Source: Lysobacteraceae bacterium 2PB (GTDB taxonomy: Bacteria; Pseudomonadota; Gammaproteobacteria; Xanthomonadales; Xanthomonadaceae). Taken from it: a stretch of DNA of 64,000 nt. The position numbers were made by a program, and so were the translations under genes. Position 1 is the stretch's first letter. Each line of letters opens with the position of its first letter. Location: assembly GCA_005502915.1 (NCBI GenBank), contig SCMT01000005.1, positions 124,001 to 188,000 on the forward strand, given 5' to 3'. Positions 37,478 through 46,206 of this stretch are shown in pieces. Below the pieces are notes generated by a model. That model saw only the letters and a program-made list of their open reading frames with translations. It did no database searches and was not told where the DNA came from.

Positions 37478-37650
37478 ATTCCTAATGACCTCGAATGGGA
37501 TGCGGTGGCGTGCGTTCTCGCAACTCCTGCGTGCGCACGGGGGCGAGTATGCCTGAGCGCCCGCGCCGCGCAAGTAGAGGCGCGTCGAACTGCGACCAAC
37601 GGCGCCATCACCTGCAGGCATATGAATCCCCGCCAACGCAGGCGTATGGA

Positions 37651-38430
37651 TCAATCCGCGGAAAGCAGCGAGGACAACAGCGGCCCGAGACCGGCGCTCG
37701 CCGCCTCCACGTTCGCCAGCACGTCCTGCAGCGTGATCTGCTCGTCGGGATCCGGTCCGGCGCCGGCTGCCCAGTTCGCGACGATCGCGAGGCACGCATA
37801 CTCCAGGCCCAGTTCGCGCGCCAGGCCCGCTTCGGGCATGCCGGTCATGCCGACCAGGTCGCAGCCGTCGCGGCGCATCCGCGCGATTTCCGCCCTGGTT
37901 TCGAGGCGCGGTCCCTGTGTCGCGCCATAGCAGCCACCATCGACCACGGCGACGTTCGCGCGCGCCGCCGCAGCGAGGATTTCCCCGCGAAAACAAGGCG
38001 TATACGGATCGCCGAAGTCGACGTGCAACACCTCGGTCCCGGGCTCTTCGCACAGCGTCGAGATCCGTCCCCAGGTGTAGTCGATGAGCTGGTCCGGGCA
38101 GCCGAGGACGCGCGGACCGAAGCGCTCGGTGATGCCGCCGACCGTGTTGAGCGCGAGCACGCGGGTGGCGCCGATCGCCTTCAGCGCGGCGAGGTTGGCG
38201 CGGTAATTGACCTTGTGCGGCGGCACCGAATGGCCTTCGCCATGCCGTGCAAGAAATGCAACACGCCTGTTCGCGAATGTGCCGATACGCACGGGTCCGG
38301 ACGGCACCCCGTAAGACGTGACAGGTTGATGCGTCACCACATCCTGCAGATCGGCAAGCTTGTACAGGCCCGTGCCGCCGATGATCGCCAATGCGATGGC
38401 TTGATCGTGCTGGGCGGATTCGATCGACAT
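37651..38430 (-). CDS. S-methyl-5'-thioinosine phosphorylase (MTAP/PNP family)
   Basis: A 259-residue purine nucleoside phosphorylase-family protein. Start [17 protein letters not shown], phosphate site [20 protein letters not shown], and [11 protein letters not shown] and [10 protein letters not shown] are present. In MTA phosphorylases the purine 6-amino group is bound by Asp; here the matching segment reads VANWAAGAG with Asn, which fits a 6-oxopurine such as methylthioinosine, as in the Pseudomonas enzyme. It would feed hypoxanthine to hpt, whose stop is 2 bases upstream, consistent with a shared salvage role. Confidence 0.85.
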   Translation of the reverse strand: MSIESAQHDQAIALAIIGGTGLYKLADLQDVVTHQPVTSYGVPSGPVRIGTFANRRVAFLARHGEGHSVPPHKVNYRANLAALKAIGATRVLALNTVGGITERFGPRVLGCPDQLIDYTWGRISTLCEEPGTEVLHVDFGDPYTPCFRGEILAAAARANVAVVDGGCYGATQGPRLETRAEIARMRRDGCDLVGMTGMPEAGLARELGLEYACLAIVANWAAGAGPDPDEQITLQDVLANVEAASAGLGPLLSSLLSAD

Positions 38431-38432
38431 GC

Positions 38433-38993
38433 TCAATCCTTCAGTGCGTAGATCGCAGGCAGGTTGCGGCCCTGCTCGCGGTAATCCATGCCGTAGCCGA
38501 AGACGTAGCGATCCGGCACCTCGACGCCGATGTAGTCGGCCTCGATGCCGTCGACGCGGCGGTCGTGCAGCTTCACCGCGAGCACGGCGACGCGCACGTC
38601 GGCGGCACCCTGGTCCTCGCACCAGCGCTTCACCGCGAGCAGCGTGTGGCCTTCGTCGAGGATGTCGTCGGCGAGCAGCACGCGACGGCTGCGCATCGGC
38701 GTCGCCGGACGATGCAGCCACGCGAGTCCCGAACCGGAGGTGTTGCCGCGATAGCGCGTGGCATGCAGATAATCGAATTCCAGGTCGAGGCCGCGTTCGC
38801 CGAGCGCGAACGCGAGCTGCGCCGCGAACGGCATGCCGCCGTGCATGATCGTGACGAACAGCGGCGCCTGCGCGTCGTTCGCGTAGTCCGGCGCAATGCG
38901 CTCGGCCATGCGCGCGACCGCCGCATCGAGCGTCGCGCGATCATGGATCACGTCGGCGGTCGGCAAGACCTGCGCCAGGGTCGGCGCGGTCAC
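38433..38993 (-). CDS. hpt: Hypoxanthine-guanine phosphoribosyltransferase
   Basis: A 186-residue type I phosphoribosyltransferase that makes IMP or GMP from the base and PRPP. The PRPP loop reads [26 protein letters not shown] forms the PPi loop, and [15 protein letters not shown] is the C-terminal purine-binding segment typical of hypoxanthine enzymes. The start is GTG at 38993, which overlaps the nagZ stop (GTGA), so the pair is translationally coupled. mtnP-like gene follows at 2 bp. Confidence 0.92.
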   Translation of the reverse strand: MTAPTLAQVLPTADVIHDRATLDAAVARMAERIAPDYANDAQAPLFVTIMHGGMPFAAQLAFALGERGLDLEFDYLHATRYRGNTSGSGLAWLHRPATPMRSRRVLLADDILDEGHTLLAVKRWCEDQGAADVRVAVLAVKLHDRRVDGIEADYIGVEVPDRYVFGYGMDYREQGRNLPAIYALKD

Positions 38994-39997
38994 GCCAGCG
39001 GCTCCACGTCGGCGGCGAGGTCGGCCTGCGCGCGCGCGTAGCGCGCATCCGCCAGCAGCGGTCCCCAGGCGTGCTCGCCGCGGCCCATCAGGCTGGCGCA
39101 GATGTCCTGTTTCAGTACACGTCCCTTCACCGCGTCGAGCGATTCCTCGACCAGTTCCGGATGGCAGACCAGGACCACGTCGCAACCGGCATCCAGGTGC
39201 GCATCGATGCGCTGCTTGATGCCGCCTGCGGAGAACGCGGCAGCCATGCCGATGTCGTCGGAGAAGACCACGCCGCGGAAACCCATCTCCTGGCGCAGGA
39301 TGGTCTCGATCCAGAACGGCGAATAGCCTGCGGGTTCCGGTGCGACCTGCGGATAGGTCACGTGCGCCAGCATCACCGCCTCGGCGTTCGCGGCGATGCC
39401 GGCGGCGAACGGCACCAGATCGGTCGCGCGCAGTTCGTCGAGCGTGCGGTTGTCGACCGCAACGTCGAAGTGCGTGTCCTCGCGCACGGTGCCGTGGCCC
39501 GGGAAATGCTTGATCGTCGCGGCCATGCCGGCGGCGTGCATGCCGCGCACGTAGGCGCGGGTGAACTCGGAGACGATCTCCGGCTCGGTCGAGAAGGCGC
39601 GGTTGCCGATCGCGAGATTGCCGCGGCCGAGGTCGACCACCGGCGCGAAGCTCAGGTCGACGCCCGTGGCGCGCACTTCGCTGGCCATCAGCCACGCGTG
39701 TTCTTCGGCCAGCGCCAGCGCGCGCGCGGCGTCGCGGGCGTACAGGCGGCCGAAGGCTTCCAGCGGCGGCAGCGCGCTGTAGCCTTCCTGGAAACGCTGC
39801 ACGCGACCGCCTTCCTGGTCGACGCAGAGCAGTTGCGGACGCGCGGCGGCCTCGCGGATGGCGGCGGACAGCTCCGCGACCTGGGTCTTCGAGACGAAAT
39901 TGCGCTTGAACAGGATCACGCCGGCGCAGGCGTCGTGCTGCAGCCAGTCGCGCTCCTGCGCGGTGAGTTCGGTACCGGCGACGCCGATTACGAGCAT
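38990..39997 (-). CDS. nagZ: Beta-N-acetylhexosaminidase NagZ
   Basis: A 335-residue glycoside hydrolase family 3 enzyme that removes N-acetylglucosamine from muropeptides in the cytoplasm during wall recycling and so influences AmpC-type beta-lactamase induction. Features: IGVAGTELTAQERDWLQH, CVDQEGGRVQRF, KHFPGHGTVREDTH with the conserved His/Asp acid-base loop, and VVFSDDIGMAAA carrying the catalytic Asp. Read from ATG at 39997. It is the first gene of the nagZ-hpt-mtnP run. Confidence 0.95.
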   Translation of the reverse strand: MLVIGVAGTELTAQERDWLQHDACAGVILFKRNFVSKTQVAELSAAIREAAARPQLLCVDQEGGRVQRFQEGYSALPPLEAFGRLYARDAARALALAEEHAWLMASEVRATGVDLSFAPVVDLGRGNLAIGNRAFSTEPEIVSEFTRAYVRGMHAAGMAATIKHFPGHGTVREDTHFDVAVDNRTLDELRATDLVPFAAGIAANAEAVMLAHVTYPQVAPEPAGYSPFWIETILRQEMGFRGVVFSDDIGMAAAFSAGGIKQRIDAHLDAGCDVVLVCHPELVEESLDAVKGRVLKQDICASLMGRGEHAWGPLLADARYARAQADLAADVEPLA

Positions 39998-40139
39998 GGG
40001 GAGGATTCTCTTGGGTGAAGGTCGACCCCGTTCCGTCCGCGGAAGGGGCCACTGCAGCGGGACCGGCCGGCGCCGGCTTGCGCGTCCACCGTCACGGGCC
40101 CGCCCCCGTTCCGGCCACGACACCTCCGTGTGCCGCCGA

Positions 40140-40679
40140 TCATCCGGCGCGCACCACCGGCGGCGGCGCCTCGGCGCCTGCGCGCTCGGCATCGCTCCAG
40201 CGCGAATACGGACGCGAGGCCAGCGCGAGATTGTAGTAACGCGAGGCGTCGGTGACTTCGGCCCCGAGCCAGTCGGGACGCTCGAACGCCTCGTCCGCCG
40301 AGGACAGCTCGATCTCGGCCACCACCAGGCCGGCGTTGTCGCCGAGGAATTCGTCGACTTCCCACAGGTGGTCGCCGTGTTCGACCAGGTGACGGCGCTT
40401 GTCGATCAATCCACCGACGCACAGCGCCAGCAGCGCGCGCGCATCCTCGACCGGAATGACGTAGTCGAATTCCTGGCGGGTATGCCCCAGCTCGCGGGAT
40501 TTCAGGTTCAGCCGGGCCTCGTCGCCCTCCAGGCGCACGCGGACCGAGGCGCGCTGCGCGCCGCTGTCCATCGACGCCTGGTCGTTCAGGTAGCCCTGTG
40601 CCATCGGCACCACGCGATGGGCCTGGGCGCGCCAGCGGTCGTTGACCACCAGGAATTTGCGTTCGATTTCGACGGCCAC
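40140..40679 (-). CDS. CYTH-domain triphosphate-binding protein (YgiF/CthTTM-like)
   Basis: A 179-residue protein of the CYTH superfamily (triphosphate tunnel metalloenzymes). The signature ExExK is VEIERKFLV at residues 4-8. Further tunnel residues come from RVRLEGDEARLNLKSR, DYVIPVEDARALL, KRRHLVEHGDHLWEVDEFLG and VAEIELSSADEAFERPDWLG, all typical of short single-domain bacterial members. These hydrolyse tripolyphosphate or nucleoside triphosphates in vitro; the physiological substrate is unknown. The C-terminus is a Pro/Val-rich tail. It is divergent from the XVIPCD gene, with 269 bp between. Confidence 0.88.
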   Translation of the reverse strand: MAVEIERKFLVVNDRWRAQAHRVVPMAQGYLNDQASMDSGAQRASVRVRLEGDEARLNLKSRELGHTRQEFDYVIPVEDARALLALCVGGLIDKRRHLVEHGDHLWEVDEFLGDNAGLVVAEIELSSADEAFERPDWLGAEVTDASRYYNLALASRPYSRWSDAERAGAEAPPPVVRAG

Positions 40680-40948
40680 GCTCGGTTTGCGTCCTGTCCT
40701 GCATCCGGGCCGACTATTCTAGAACTTCCGCGCGCCTCTCCTGCACGAAACCGACGATTTCGACGCCGTTCGCCCCGCTGCGCCGCCGGTCGGGCCACCC
40801 GGGCGACACCCGCAGGCCCCATCGCCGCGCCTCGCGCTCGCGTGCTAGCATGAAAACGGTTGCCTGGCATTAGCGAATTCTTAACATTCTCGGCCCGCCA
40901 GACGATACCGACGAACGCCGATCGTCCACCACAACCAGGACACATGCC

Positions 40949-41974
40949 ATGCGCAGCGAGACCCCCAAGGACCGCGCCGACGCTTCCGTGCCGCACGGTG
41001 CGGCGAGCACCCACGACAACCGCGAACGCGGCGATTCCATGGCCATGGACCTGCTCGATACGCCGGGCGGAGATGGCTCCAGCGACGGCCTGGGATTCGA
41101 CAACGGCGGCGACGGCGGCACGATGCTGCTGCCCCACGAGCGCAAGCTGCCGATCGCCGAGCAGCGCCGGATCATCGCGGCGCGGAAGCACCACGACGAC
41201 GGGATCGACGAAGACGACAGTCTGGCGATGGGCGGGCGACGCGGCCGCGGCCGCCGGCGTGCGCAGGCCGACGGCGCGCACGAGCGCGGGCATCGGCACG
41301 GCCACGGTGCGCCTCGCGCAGAGCGGGGGCATCCGGGCGGCGATGACGTCCGGGTCCGGACGGATGGCGAGGCAGACGCGGGCAAGGCCAGCGGTGGCGG
41401 CAGTGCGCGCGGCCCGGTCGAGAAGAACGAAGACACAGGCGCATCGGGCTCGGGTGGCGGCGGCGGGACGCGGGTCGAGCGCGACGGCGAGGCCCCGGTG
41501 GACACCGCGATCGACCGCAAGGCGCCTGCTGCGACCACGCGCGACACGGTGCGACTGGACGACCCCGCGCATCCGCACGCCCCGCTCTATGGCGCCGCGC
41601 TCAAGGCCGTGGCCGATCTGACGCCTCCGCAGGCCGCGATCGGCCCGGCGGAGCAGGCGAATGTCGCCGCCGCGCTGACCGCGCGCATCGCCGCTGATCC
41701 GGCCTTCGCGCAGCACGTCGGGGATCCGTCGCAGCTGTCGTTCGGCGTCGGCCAGAACGGCGAGCGCCTGTTCGCGATCAACCATCCGGTGCCCGAGGCG
41801 CCGAATGCGGTGCACGTCAGCGTGGACCTGCAACAGGCCCGGGCGTTGTCGGTCGAGACGAGCAGTCACCAGGTCGAGATCGCCGCCGCGACCCCGGGTC
41901 CCGTGCACGCGCAGGCCGTCGAGGCGCAGGCCATGGAAGCGCAGGTCCGCGAACACGCACCACGCCAGGCCTGA
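40949..41974 (+). CDS. Candidate type IV secretion effector with XVIPCD-like C-terminus
   Basis: A 341-residue protein. Residues 1-200 are mostly disordered, rich in Gly, Asp, Arg and His, with no recognisable enzyme domain. Residues about 203-311 resemble the XVIPCD, the signal that Xanthomonadales effectors use to dock on VirD4 of their bacteria-killing type IV system: LYGAALKAVADLTPP, ANVAAALTARIAAD, RLFAINHPVPEAPNAVHVSV and ALSVETSSHQVE. A Gln/Ala tail follows (311-341). No gene for a lipoprotein immunity partner and no vir genes are adjacent (rlmD and a CYTH gene flank it), so it is an orphan. The upstream gap is A+T-richer near 40855-40890. Confidence 0.65.
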   Translation: MRSETPKDRADASVPHGAASTHDNRERGDSMAMDLLDTPGGDGSSDGLGFDNGGDGGTMLLPHERKLPIAEQRRIIAARKHHDDGIDEDDSLAMGGRRGRGRRRAQADGAHERGHRHGHGAPRAERGHPGGDDVRVRTDGEADAGKASGGGSARGPVEKNEDTGASGSGGGGGTRVERDGEAPVDTAIDRKAPAATTRDTVRLDDPAHPHAPLYGAALKAVADLTPPQAAIGPAEQANVAAALTARIAADPAFAQHVGDPSQLSFGVGQNGERLFAINHPVPEAPNAVHVSVDLQQARALSVETSSHQVEIAAATPGPVHAQAVEAQAMEAQVREHAPRQA

Positions 41975-41997
41975 GCGGCCGCGCGCGTCGACGGTCC

Positions 41998-43335
41998 TTA
42001 CTTCGGTTCGAACACCGCGATCGATTCGACGTGCGCGGTGTGCGGGAACATGTCCATCACACCGGCGGACACGAGCTTCCAGCCGCATTCGTTGACCAGG
42101 TAACCGGCATCGCGCGCCAGCGAGCCGGGATGGCAGCTGACGTAGACGATCCGCTTCAGCCCCTTCAGCGGCAGCTGCTTCAGCACGCCGTCCGCGCCGG
42201 AACGCGGCGGATCCAGCAGCAGGCGATCGAAACCGGCCTTCATCCACGCATGCCCGGACAGGTCCTGCGCCAGGTCCGCGGCGTGGAACTGCACATTGCC
42301 CAGCGCGTTGTGCGTGGCGTTCTCGCGGGCACGCGCCACCAGCCCGGCCTCGCCTTCCACGCCCACGACCTCGCGCGCAACGCGCGCGAGCGGCAGGGTG
42401 AAATTGCCGAGGCCGCAGAACAGGTCGAGCACGCGATCCTCGGCCTGCACGTCGAGCAGCTCCAGCGTGCGCGCGATCATTTTCTGGTTCAGGCCGGCGT
42501 TGACCTGGATGAAATCCAGCGGCCGGAACTTCAGCTCGACGTTCCATTGCGGCAGGGCGAACGACAGCGGCGCCTGCTCCGGCCACAGCGGATGCACCGA
42601 ATCGATGCCGCCGGGCTGCAGGAAGATCGCGAAATCGTGCGCCTTCGCAAAGGCGACCAGCGCCTCGCGGTCGCGCTCGCCCAGGGGGTGGAGATGGCGG
42701 AACACCAGCGCGACCGTGGCGTCGCCGGCGATGAATTCGATCTGCGGGATGTCGCGGCGCGCGTCCATGCCGTCGACCAGGGCCGAGATCGCGCCGAGCT
42801 TCATGCCGATCTGCGGAATGACCGTGTGGCATTCGCCGAGATCGGCGACGAAGCGCGGATCCGCCTCGCGGAACCCGACCAGGGTCTTGTCCTTCTTCTC
42901 GACGCGACGCACCGACAGCCGGCCCTTGCGGCGATAGCCCCAGGCCGCGTCGGTGAGCGGCGGGAGCAGCGTGCCCGGCTGCACGTGGCCGATGCGCTGC
43001 AGGTTGTCGAGCAGCACCTGCTGCTTGTAGAGGATCTGCCGGTCCTCGGCGAGGTGCTGCAGCACGCAGCCGCCGCAGGTGCCGAAATGCGGGCAGCGCG
43101 CATCGACGCGATCCGGCGAGGCGCTCAGCACCTCGACCGTGGCGGCCTCGTCGAAATGGCGCGACTTCGCGGTCTGCTTCGCCATCACCCGCTCGCCCGG
43201 CAGCGCGCCGGCCACGAAGATCGCCTTGCCGGCATGCGCCGAGCCCTCGGGCCAGCGGGCCACGCCACGGCCGTCATGGCTCAGGTCGAGGATGTCGATC
43301 GGGAACGGGGTCTGGTCGATGCGGTTGCGGGCCAC
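41998..43335 (-). CDS. rlmD: 23S rRNA (uracil(1939)-C5)-methyltransferase RlmD
   Basis: A 445-residue SAM-dependent enzyme that makes m5U1939 in 23S rRNA. An N-terminal TRAM-like region is followed by the iron-sulphur cysteines (CPHFGTCGGC with Cys further on at FREADPRFVADLGECH), then the methyltransferase domain with VLDLFCGLGNFTLPLAR, LLDPPRSGADG and the catalytic VYVSCHPGSLARD. Read from ATG at 43335. It converges with the XVIPCD gene, only 23 bp apart. Confidence 0.94.
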   Translation of the reverse strand: MARNRIDQTPFPIDILDLSHDGRGVARWPEGSAHAGKAIFVAGALPGERVMAKQTAKSRHFDEAATVEVLSASPDRVDARCPHFGTCGGCVLQHLAEDRQILYKQQVLLDNLQRIGHVQPGTLLPPLTDAAWGYRRKGRLSVRRVEKKDKTLVGFREADPRFVADLGECHTVIPQIGMKLGAISALVDGMDARRDIPQIEFIAGDATVALVFRHLHPLGERDREALVAFAKAHDFAIFLQPGGIDSVHPLWPEQAPLSFALPQWNVELKFRPLDFIQVNAGLNQKMIARTLELLDVQAEDRVLDLFCGLGNFTLPLARVAREVVGVEGEAGLVARARENATHNALGNVQFHAADLAQDLSGHAWMKAGFDRLLLDPPRSGADGVLKQLPLKGLKRIVYVSCHPGSLARDAGYLVNECGWKLVSAGVMDMFPHTAHVESIAVFEPK

Positions 43336-43390
43336 GGGCGGGATCTGCGAGCTGGCGAGCCGGCGATTGTCTCATGTCCGAACGCGACGA

Positions 43391-43410
43391 CGCCCGCCGG
43401 AGGGCGGGCG
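43391..43410 (-). terminator. Hairpin after ydbL
   Basis: gcccgcc-gga(g)-ggcgggc style stem (cgcccgcc with ggcgggcg) about 30 bases after the ydbL stop on the minus strand. It lacks a clear T tract. Confidence 0.4.
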
Positions 43411-43441
43411 CCGCGGTGACAGGAATGGGAACGGAATCCGC

Positions 43442-44041
43442 TTATTTCTGCTTCCACGCCCCGCCGCGCTGGTACCACCAGCCGGACTTCGCGCTGTCGA
43501 CCCACTGCTTCGCGAACACGCTGCGGATCTGGCCTTCCCATTCCGGATGGCCGTTGGCGACGGCGATCTCGCGGTAGACCGCCTTGCGGTCGCGGTTCTC
43601 GTCGGCGACCGCGTTGTTTACAGGCACGCGGTCCTTGAGCTGCAGCGCGGCGGCGTCGCGGACCACGACCAGACCATCCTCGGTGAAGCCGAGCGCGCCG
43701 GAGTCGAAGTGCGGGCGCAGGGCGCTGTCGAAACGCTGCTCCATGCGCGCCTGGATCGCGGTGATCGCCGGGGTCTTGATGTTGAAGTCGGGCTGCGACT
43801 GTGCGTGGGCCGGGGCGATGCCGATGAGCATCAGCGGATCGAAGCGCGGCAGCGCCATCGCCATGCCACCGCCGCCATTGCCGCCTTCGGGCTTGGCCGG
43901 CTGCGCGGCCTGGTCGAGCACCTTCTCGACGAACTCCTTGGCGGCCTCGCGGGCTTCCGCTGCGGGGAAATACACGTTGATGGTGACGCAGGCGGTCAGC
44001 GCGAGCGCGGCGACGGTGGATGCACCCAGCAAACGAAACAT
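43442..44041 (-). CDS. ydbL: YdbL-like (DUF1318) protein carrying its own lipobox
   Basis: A 199-residue protein. The N-terminus reads as a lipoprotein signal (LGASTVAALALTAC, Cys near residue 18) followed by VTINVYFPAAEAREAAKEF, a short segment that also occurs in other lipidated DUF1318 proteins. The C-terminal half is the DUF1318 domain: IQARMEQRFDSALRPHFDSGALG, LKDRVPVNNAVADENRDRKAVY. In E. coli, YdbL is a small periplasmic protein without a lipid and YnbE is a separate lipoprotein; no ynbE is seen here. It follows ydbH by 59 bp and presumably acts with it. Confidence 0.8.
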   Translation of the reverse strand: MFRLLGASTVAALALTACVTINVYFPAAEAREAAKEFVEKVLDQAAQPAKPEGGNGGGGMAMALPRFDPLMLIGIAPAHAQSQPDFNIKTPAITAIQARMEQRFDSALRPHFDSGALGFTEDGLVVVRDAAALQLKDRVPVNNAVADENRDRKAVYREIAVANGHPEWEGQIRSVFAKQWVDSAKSGWWYQRGGAWKQK

Positions 44042-44100
44042 CTTGGTTCTCCTGATGATGGCGCTGCGGTCGCAGCGTTGCCCGGACGATGGGCGGCGGG

Positions 44101-46182
44101 TCATTCCACCACCGGCTTGAGGTCGCCGCTGCCGACCGCCTGCAGGCGTTCGACGAGGGTCGGCCAGTCCACCCGACGGTTGAAGCCCACCACGTTCAGG
44201 CGCGGAACCCCCGAACCTTCGACGATAGTAAATCCACCGGCGCCTGAACCGGAACCGCCCTCCAGGCCGGACATGTCGCAGACCTGGTTGCGCAGGCGAC
44301 AGGCGATGCCGATGCGCCGATAGCCGAAGTCGTCGAACAGGCCGATGAGCTTGCCCTGCAGGCTGGTCACGAACGAGGCGTCGCCGACGCTGGAAATGTT
44401 CTGCACCGCGCGCTGGCTGATCCGCTGCTTCACGCCGCGCCGGGGCTGCGTGTGCAGATCGGCGTCGAAGGCGGTGGCGGTCCAGTCGACGAGCCGGAGT
44501 CCGTCGATGCGACCGTCGAGGCGGCCGCTGATGCTGCCGAAGTCGAAGACCTCGGTGACCGCGAGCAGGTCGAGGTCGTCGAGGGTGAGGTCGGCCGACA
44601 GCGTGGGCGCGACGCCGAACGGACGCTCCATCGCCAGCGACGCGACCCGCACGCGGCCATCGAAGACATCCGTCTCCAGGCCGCCTTCGAACACCAGCCG
44701 GTCGTCGGCATAGCGCGCGTCCGGGATTCGCCCGGCCAGCGTGCCGCGGAAGGCCGGCAGGCCGAGGCTTTTCGCCAGCGTGCCGAGATCGAGATCCTCG
44801 ACGTCCAGCGCGAATCCGGCCTGCGTGGGCCGGTCGCCGATCGGCGGCTGGAGGCGGAAGCGTTCGAAGCGCAGCGCGCCGCCGGCCAACGGGACCGACG
44901 CCGGTTCGCGCAGCTCGACCGCGCCATCGGCGCTGCGCAGCGGCAGGCCGACGGCACCGAAGTCCAGACCGTAGAGCCGGCCGCCACGCCAGCCGATCAG
45001 CCCCTCGACCGGCGCATCGGTCGAAAAGCGCAGGTCGCCTTCGATGCCCTCGAACGCGAAACGGCCCTCGGGTTCGACCACCGCGACATCGTCGAAGTGC
45101 GCATCGACACCGCGCAGCGCACCGGCATCGAGTCGCACCCGGGCCTGCAGCGCGCCACCGAGCCGCAGCTTGCCCAGGCCGAAGCTGCCCAGCCAGGCCG
45201 ACAGGTAGCGTTCGGCCACCGGCGAGAGGTCGTCGCTGTCCAGCGCAAGATCGAGCGTGCGCAGGGCACCGTCGGGCGCGACGCCGGCATGGCCATCGAT
45301 GCGCAGGCTGCTGCCGTCGTCCCAGCGCAGCGTGGGCAGGCGCCAGCCGCCGGCATCGCCGATGGCGGACACGCGCAGGCCGATCGGCGTCGGTGGCAGC
45401 GCGACGTAGGCACCGGCGGCGAGCAGTTCGCCGCCCTGCAGCGCGCCGTCGAGGTCGATGCGCGTGCTCGTCTCGGCGAAACGCATGTCCAGCGCGAACC
45501 GGCCGCCGAGGTTGTCGGCGGCGATGCTGGCGTCGGCGGTTTCGAGCCCGACACCGCGCAGGTTCAGCGGCCCGGCGACGCGCACCGGCCCCTTGGCCGG
45601 CGCGGACACCACGAGGCGGGCATCGCCCTGGCCCCGGGTCAGGCGCGCATCGGACCAGGCCTGCGCGAGCAGCGCCTGGGTCCAGGCCAGCGGCACGCGG
45701 GTCAGATCGATGCGGGTGTCGTCGGGCGCCGCAGCCTGGCGCCGGACATCGATGCGGGATTCGCCGCGCACGAGCCAGGCATCGGTATGCGCCACGCCCA
45801 GGTCGATGCCGAAGCGCAGGGCGGGCCCGCGCCCGGCGCGCAGGTCGCCCTCGCAGCGCCATGCGCCGTCGGCGGTGCGGGTGAGCGGGCAGCGCCAGTC
45901 GAGATCGCGGAAGTCGTAACCGAGCGATGGCGCGACGAGGTGCCCGACGCGCAGCTGCAGGTGGCCCGAGGCGGCGTCCTTCGGCCAGACCAGGCGCACC
46001 TGCACGCGTTCGAGCGTGGCCAGCCCGGTGCCGATGCGCTGGATCGTCGCGGTCGCGGTGCGCGCCTGGGCCGCCGGTGCGATCAGCACGGCGAGCAGCA
46101 GGCACACCCCGATGAACCAGCGCCATTTAAGCCATCCAGAGGCGGACCGAGTGGAGCAGTTGGGTAAGATGCGGCGCGACAT
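44101..46182 (-). CDS. ydbH: AsmA-like intermembrane lipid transport protein YdbH
   Basis: A 693-residue protein read from ATG at 46182. One membrane segment (WFIGVCLLLAVLIAPAAQA) is followed by a long series of beta-strand repeats with almost no cysteine, and a C-terminal YdbH-type region (GVKQRISQRAVQNISSVGDA, GLFDDFGYRRIGIACRLRNQVCDMSG). With TamB and YhdP, YdbH is one of the redundant bridges that move phospholipid to the outer membrane in E. coli, where it works with YnbE and YdbL. It is shorter than E. coli YdbH (879 residues). Divergent from the receiver-Hpt gene with 24 bp between. Confidence 0.82.
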   Translation of the reverse strand: MSRRILPNCSTRSASGWLKWRWFIGVCLLLAVLIAPAAQARTATATIQRIGTGLATLERVQVRLVWPKDAASGHLQLRVGHLVAPSLGYDFRDLDWRCPLTRTADGAWRCEGDLRAGRGPALRFGIDLGVAHTDAWLVRGESRIDVRRQAAAPDDTRIDLTRVPLAWTQALLAQAWSDARLTRGQGDARLVVSAPAKGPVRVAGPLNLRGVGLETADASIAADNLGGRFALDMRFAETSTRIDLDGALQGGELLAAGAYVALPPTPIGLRVSAIGDAGGWRLPTLRWDDGSSLRIDGHAGVAPDGALRTLDLALDSDDLSPVAERYLSAWLGSFGLGKLRLGGALQARVRLDAGALRGVDAHFDDVAVVEPEGRFAFEGIEGDLRFSTDAPVEGLIGWRGGRLYGLDFGAVGLPLRSADGAVELREPASVPLAGGALRFERFRLQPPIGDRPTQAGFALDVEDLDLGTLAKSLGLPAFRGTLAGRIPDARYADDRLVFEGGLETDVFDGRVRVASLAMERPFGVAPTLSADLTLDDLDLLAVTEVFDFGSISGRLDGRIDGLRLVDWTATAFDADLHTQPRRGVKQRISQRAVQNISSVGDASFVTSLQGKLIGLFDDFGYRRIGIACRLRNQVCDMSGLEGGSGSGAGGFTIVEGSGVPRLNVVGFNRRVDWPTLVERLQAVGSGDLKPVVE

Positions 46183-46206
46183 GGACGCCAGAGTAATCGA
46201 AGCGCA

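Noticed and set aside
37478-37650. A cold-shock 5' leader riboregulator
   Set aside because: The gap could hold one, but I could not identify a cold box or defined structure by eye.
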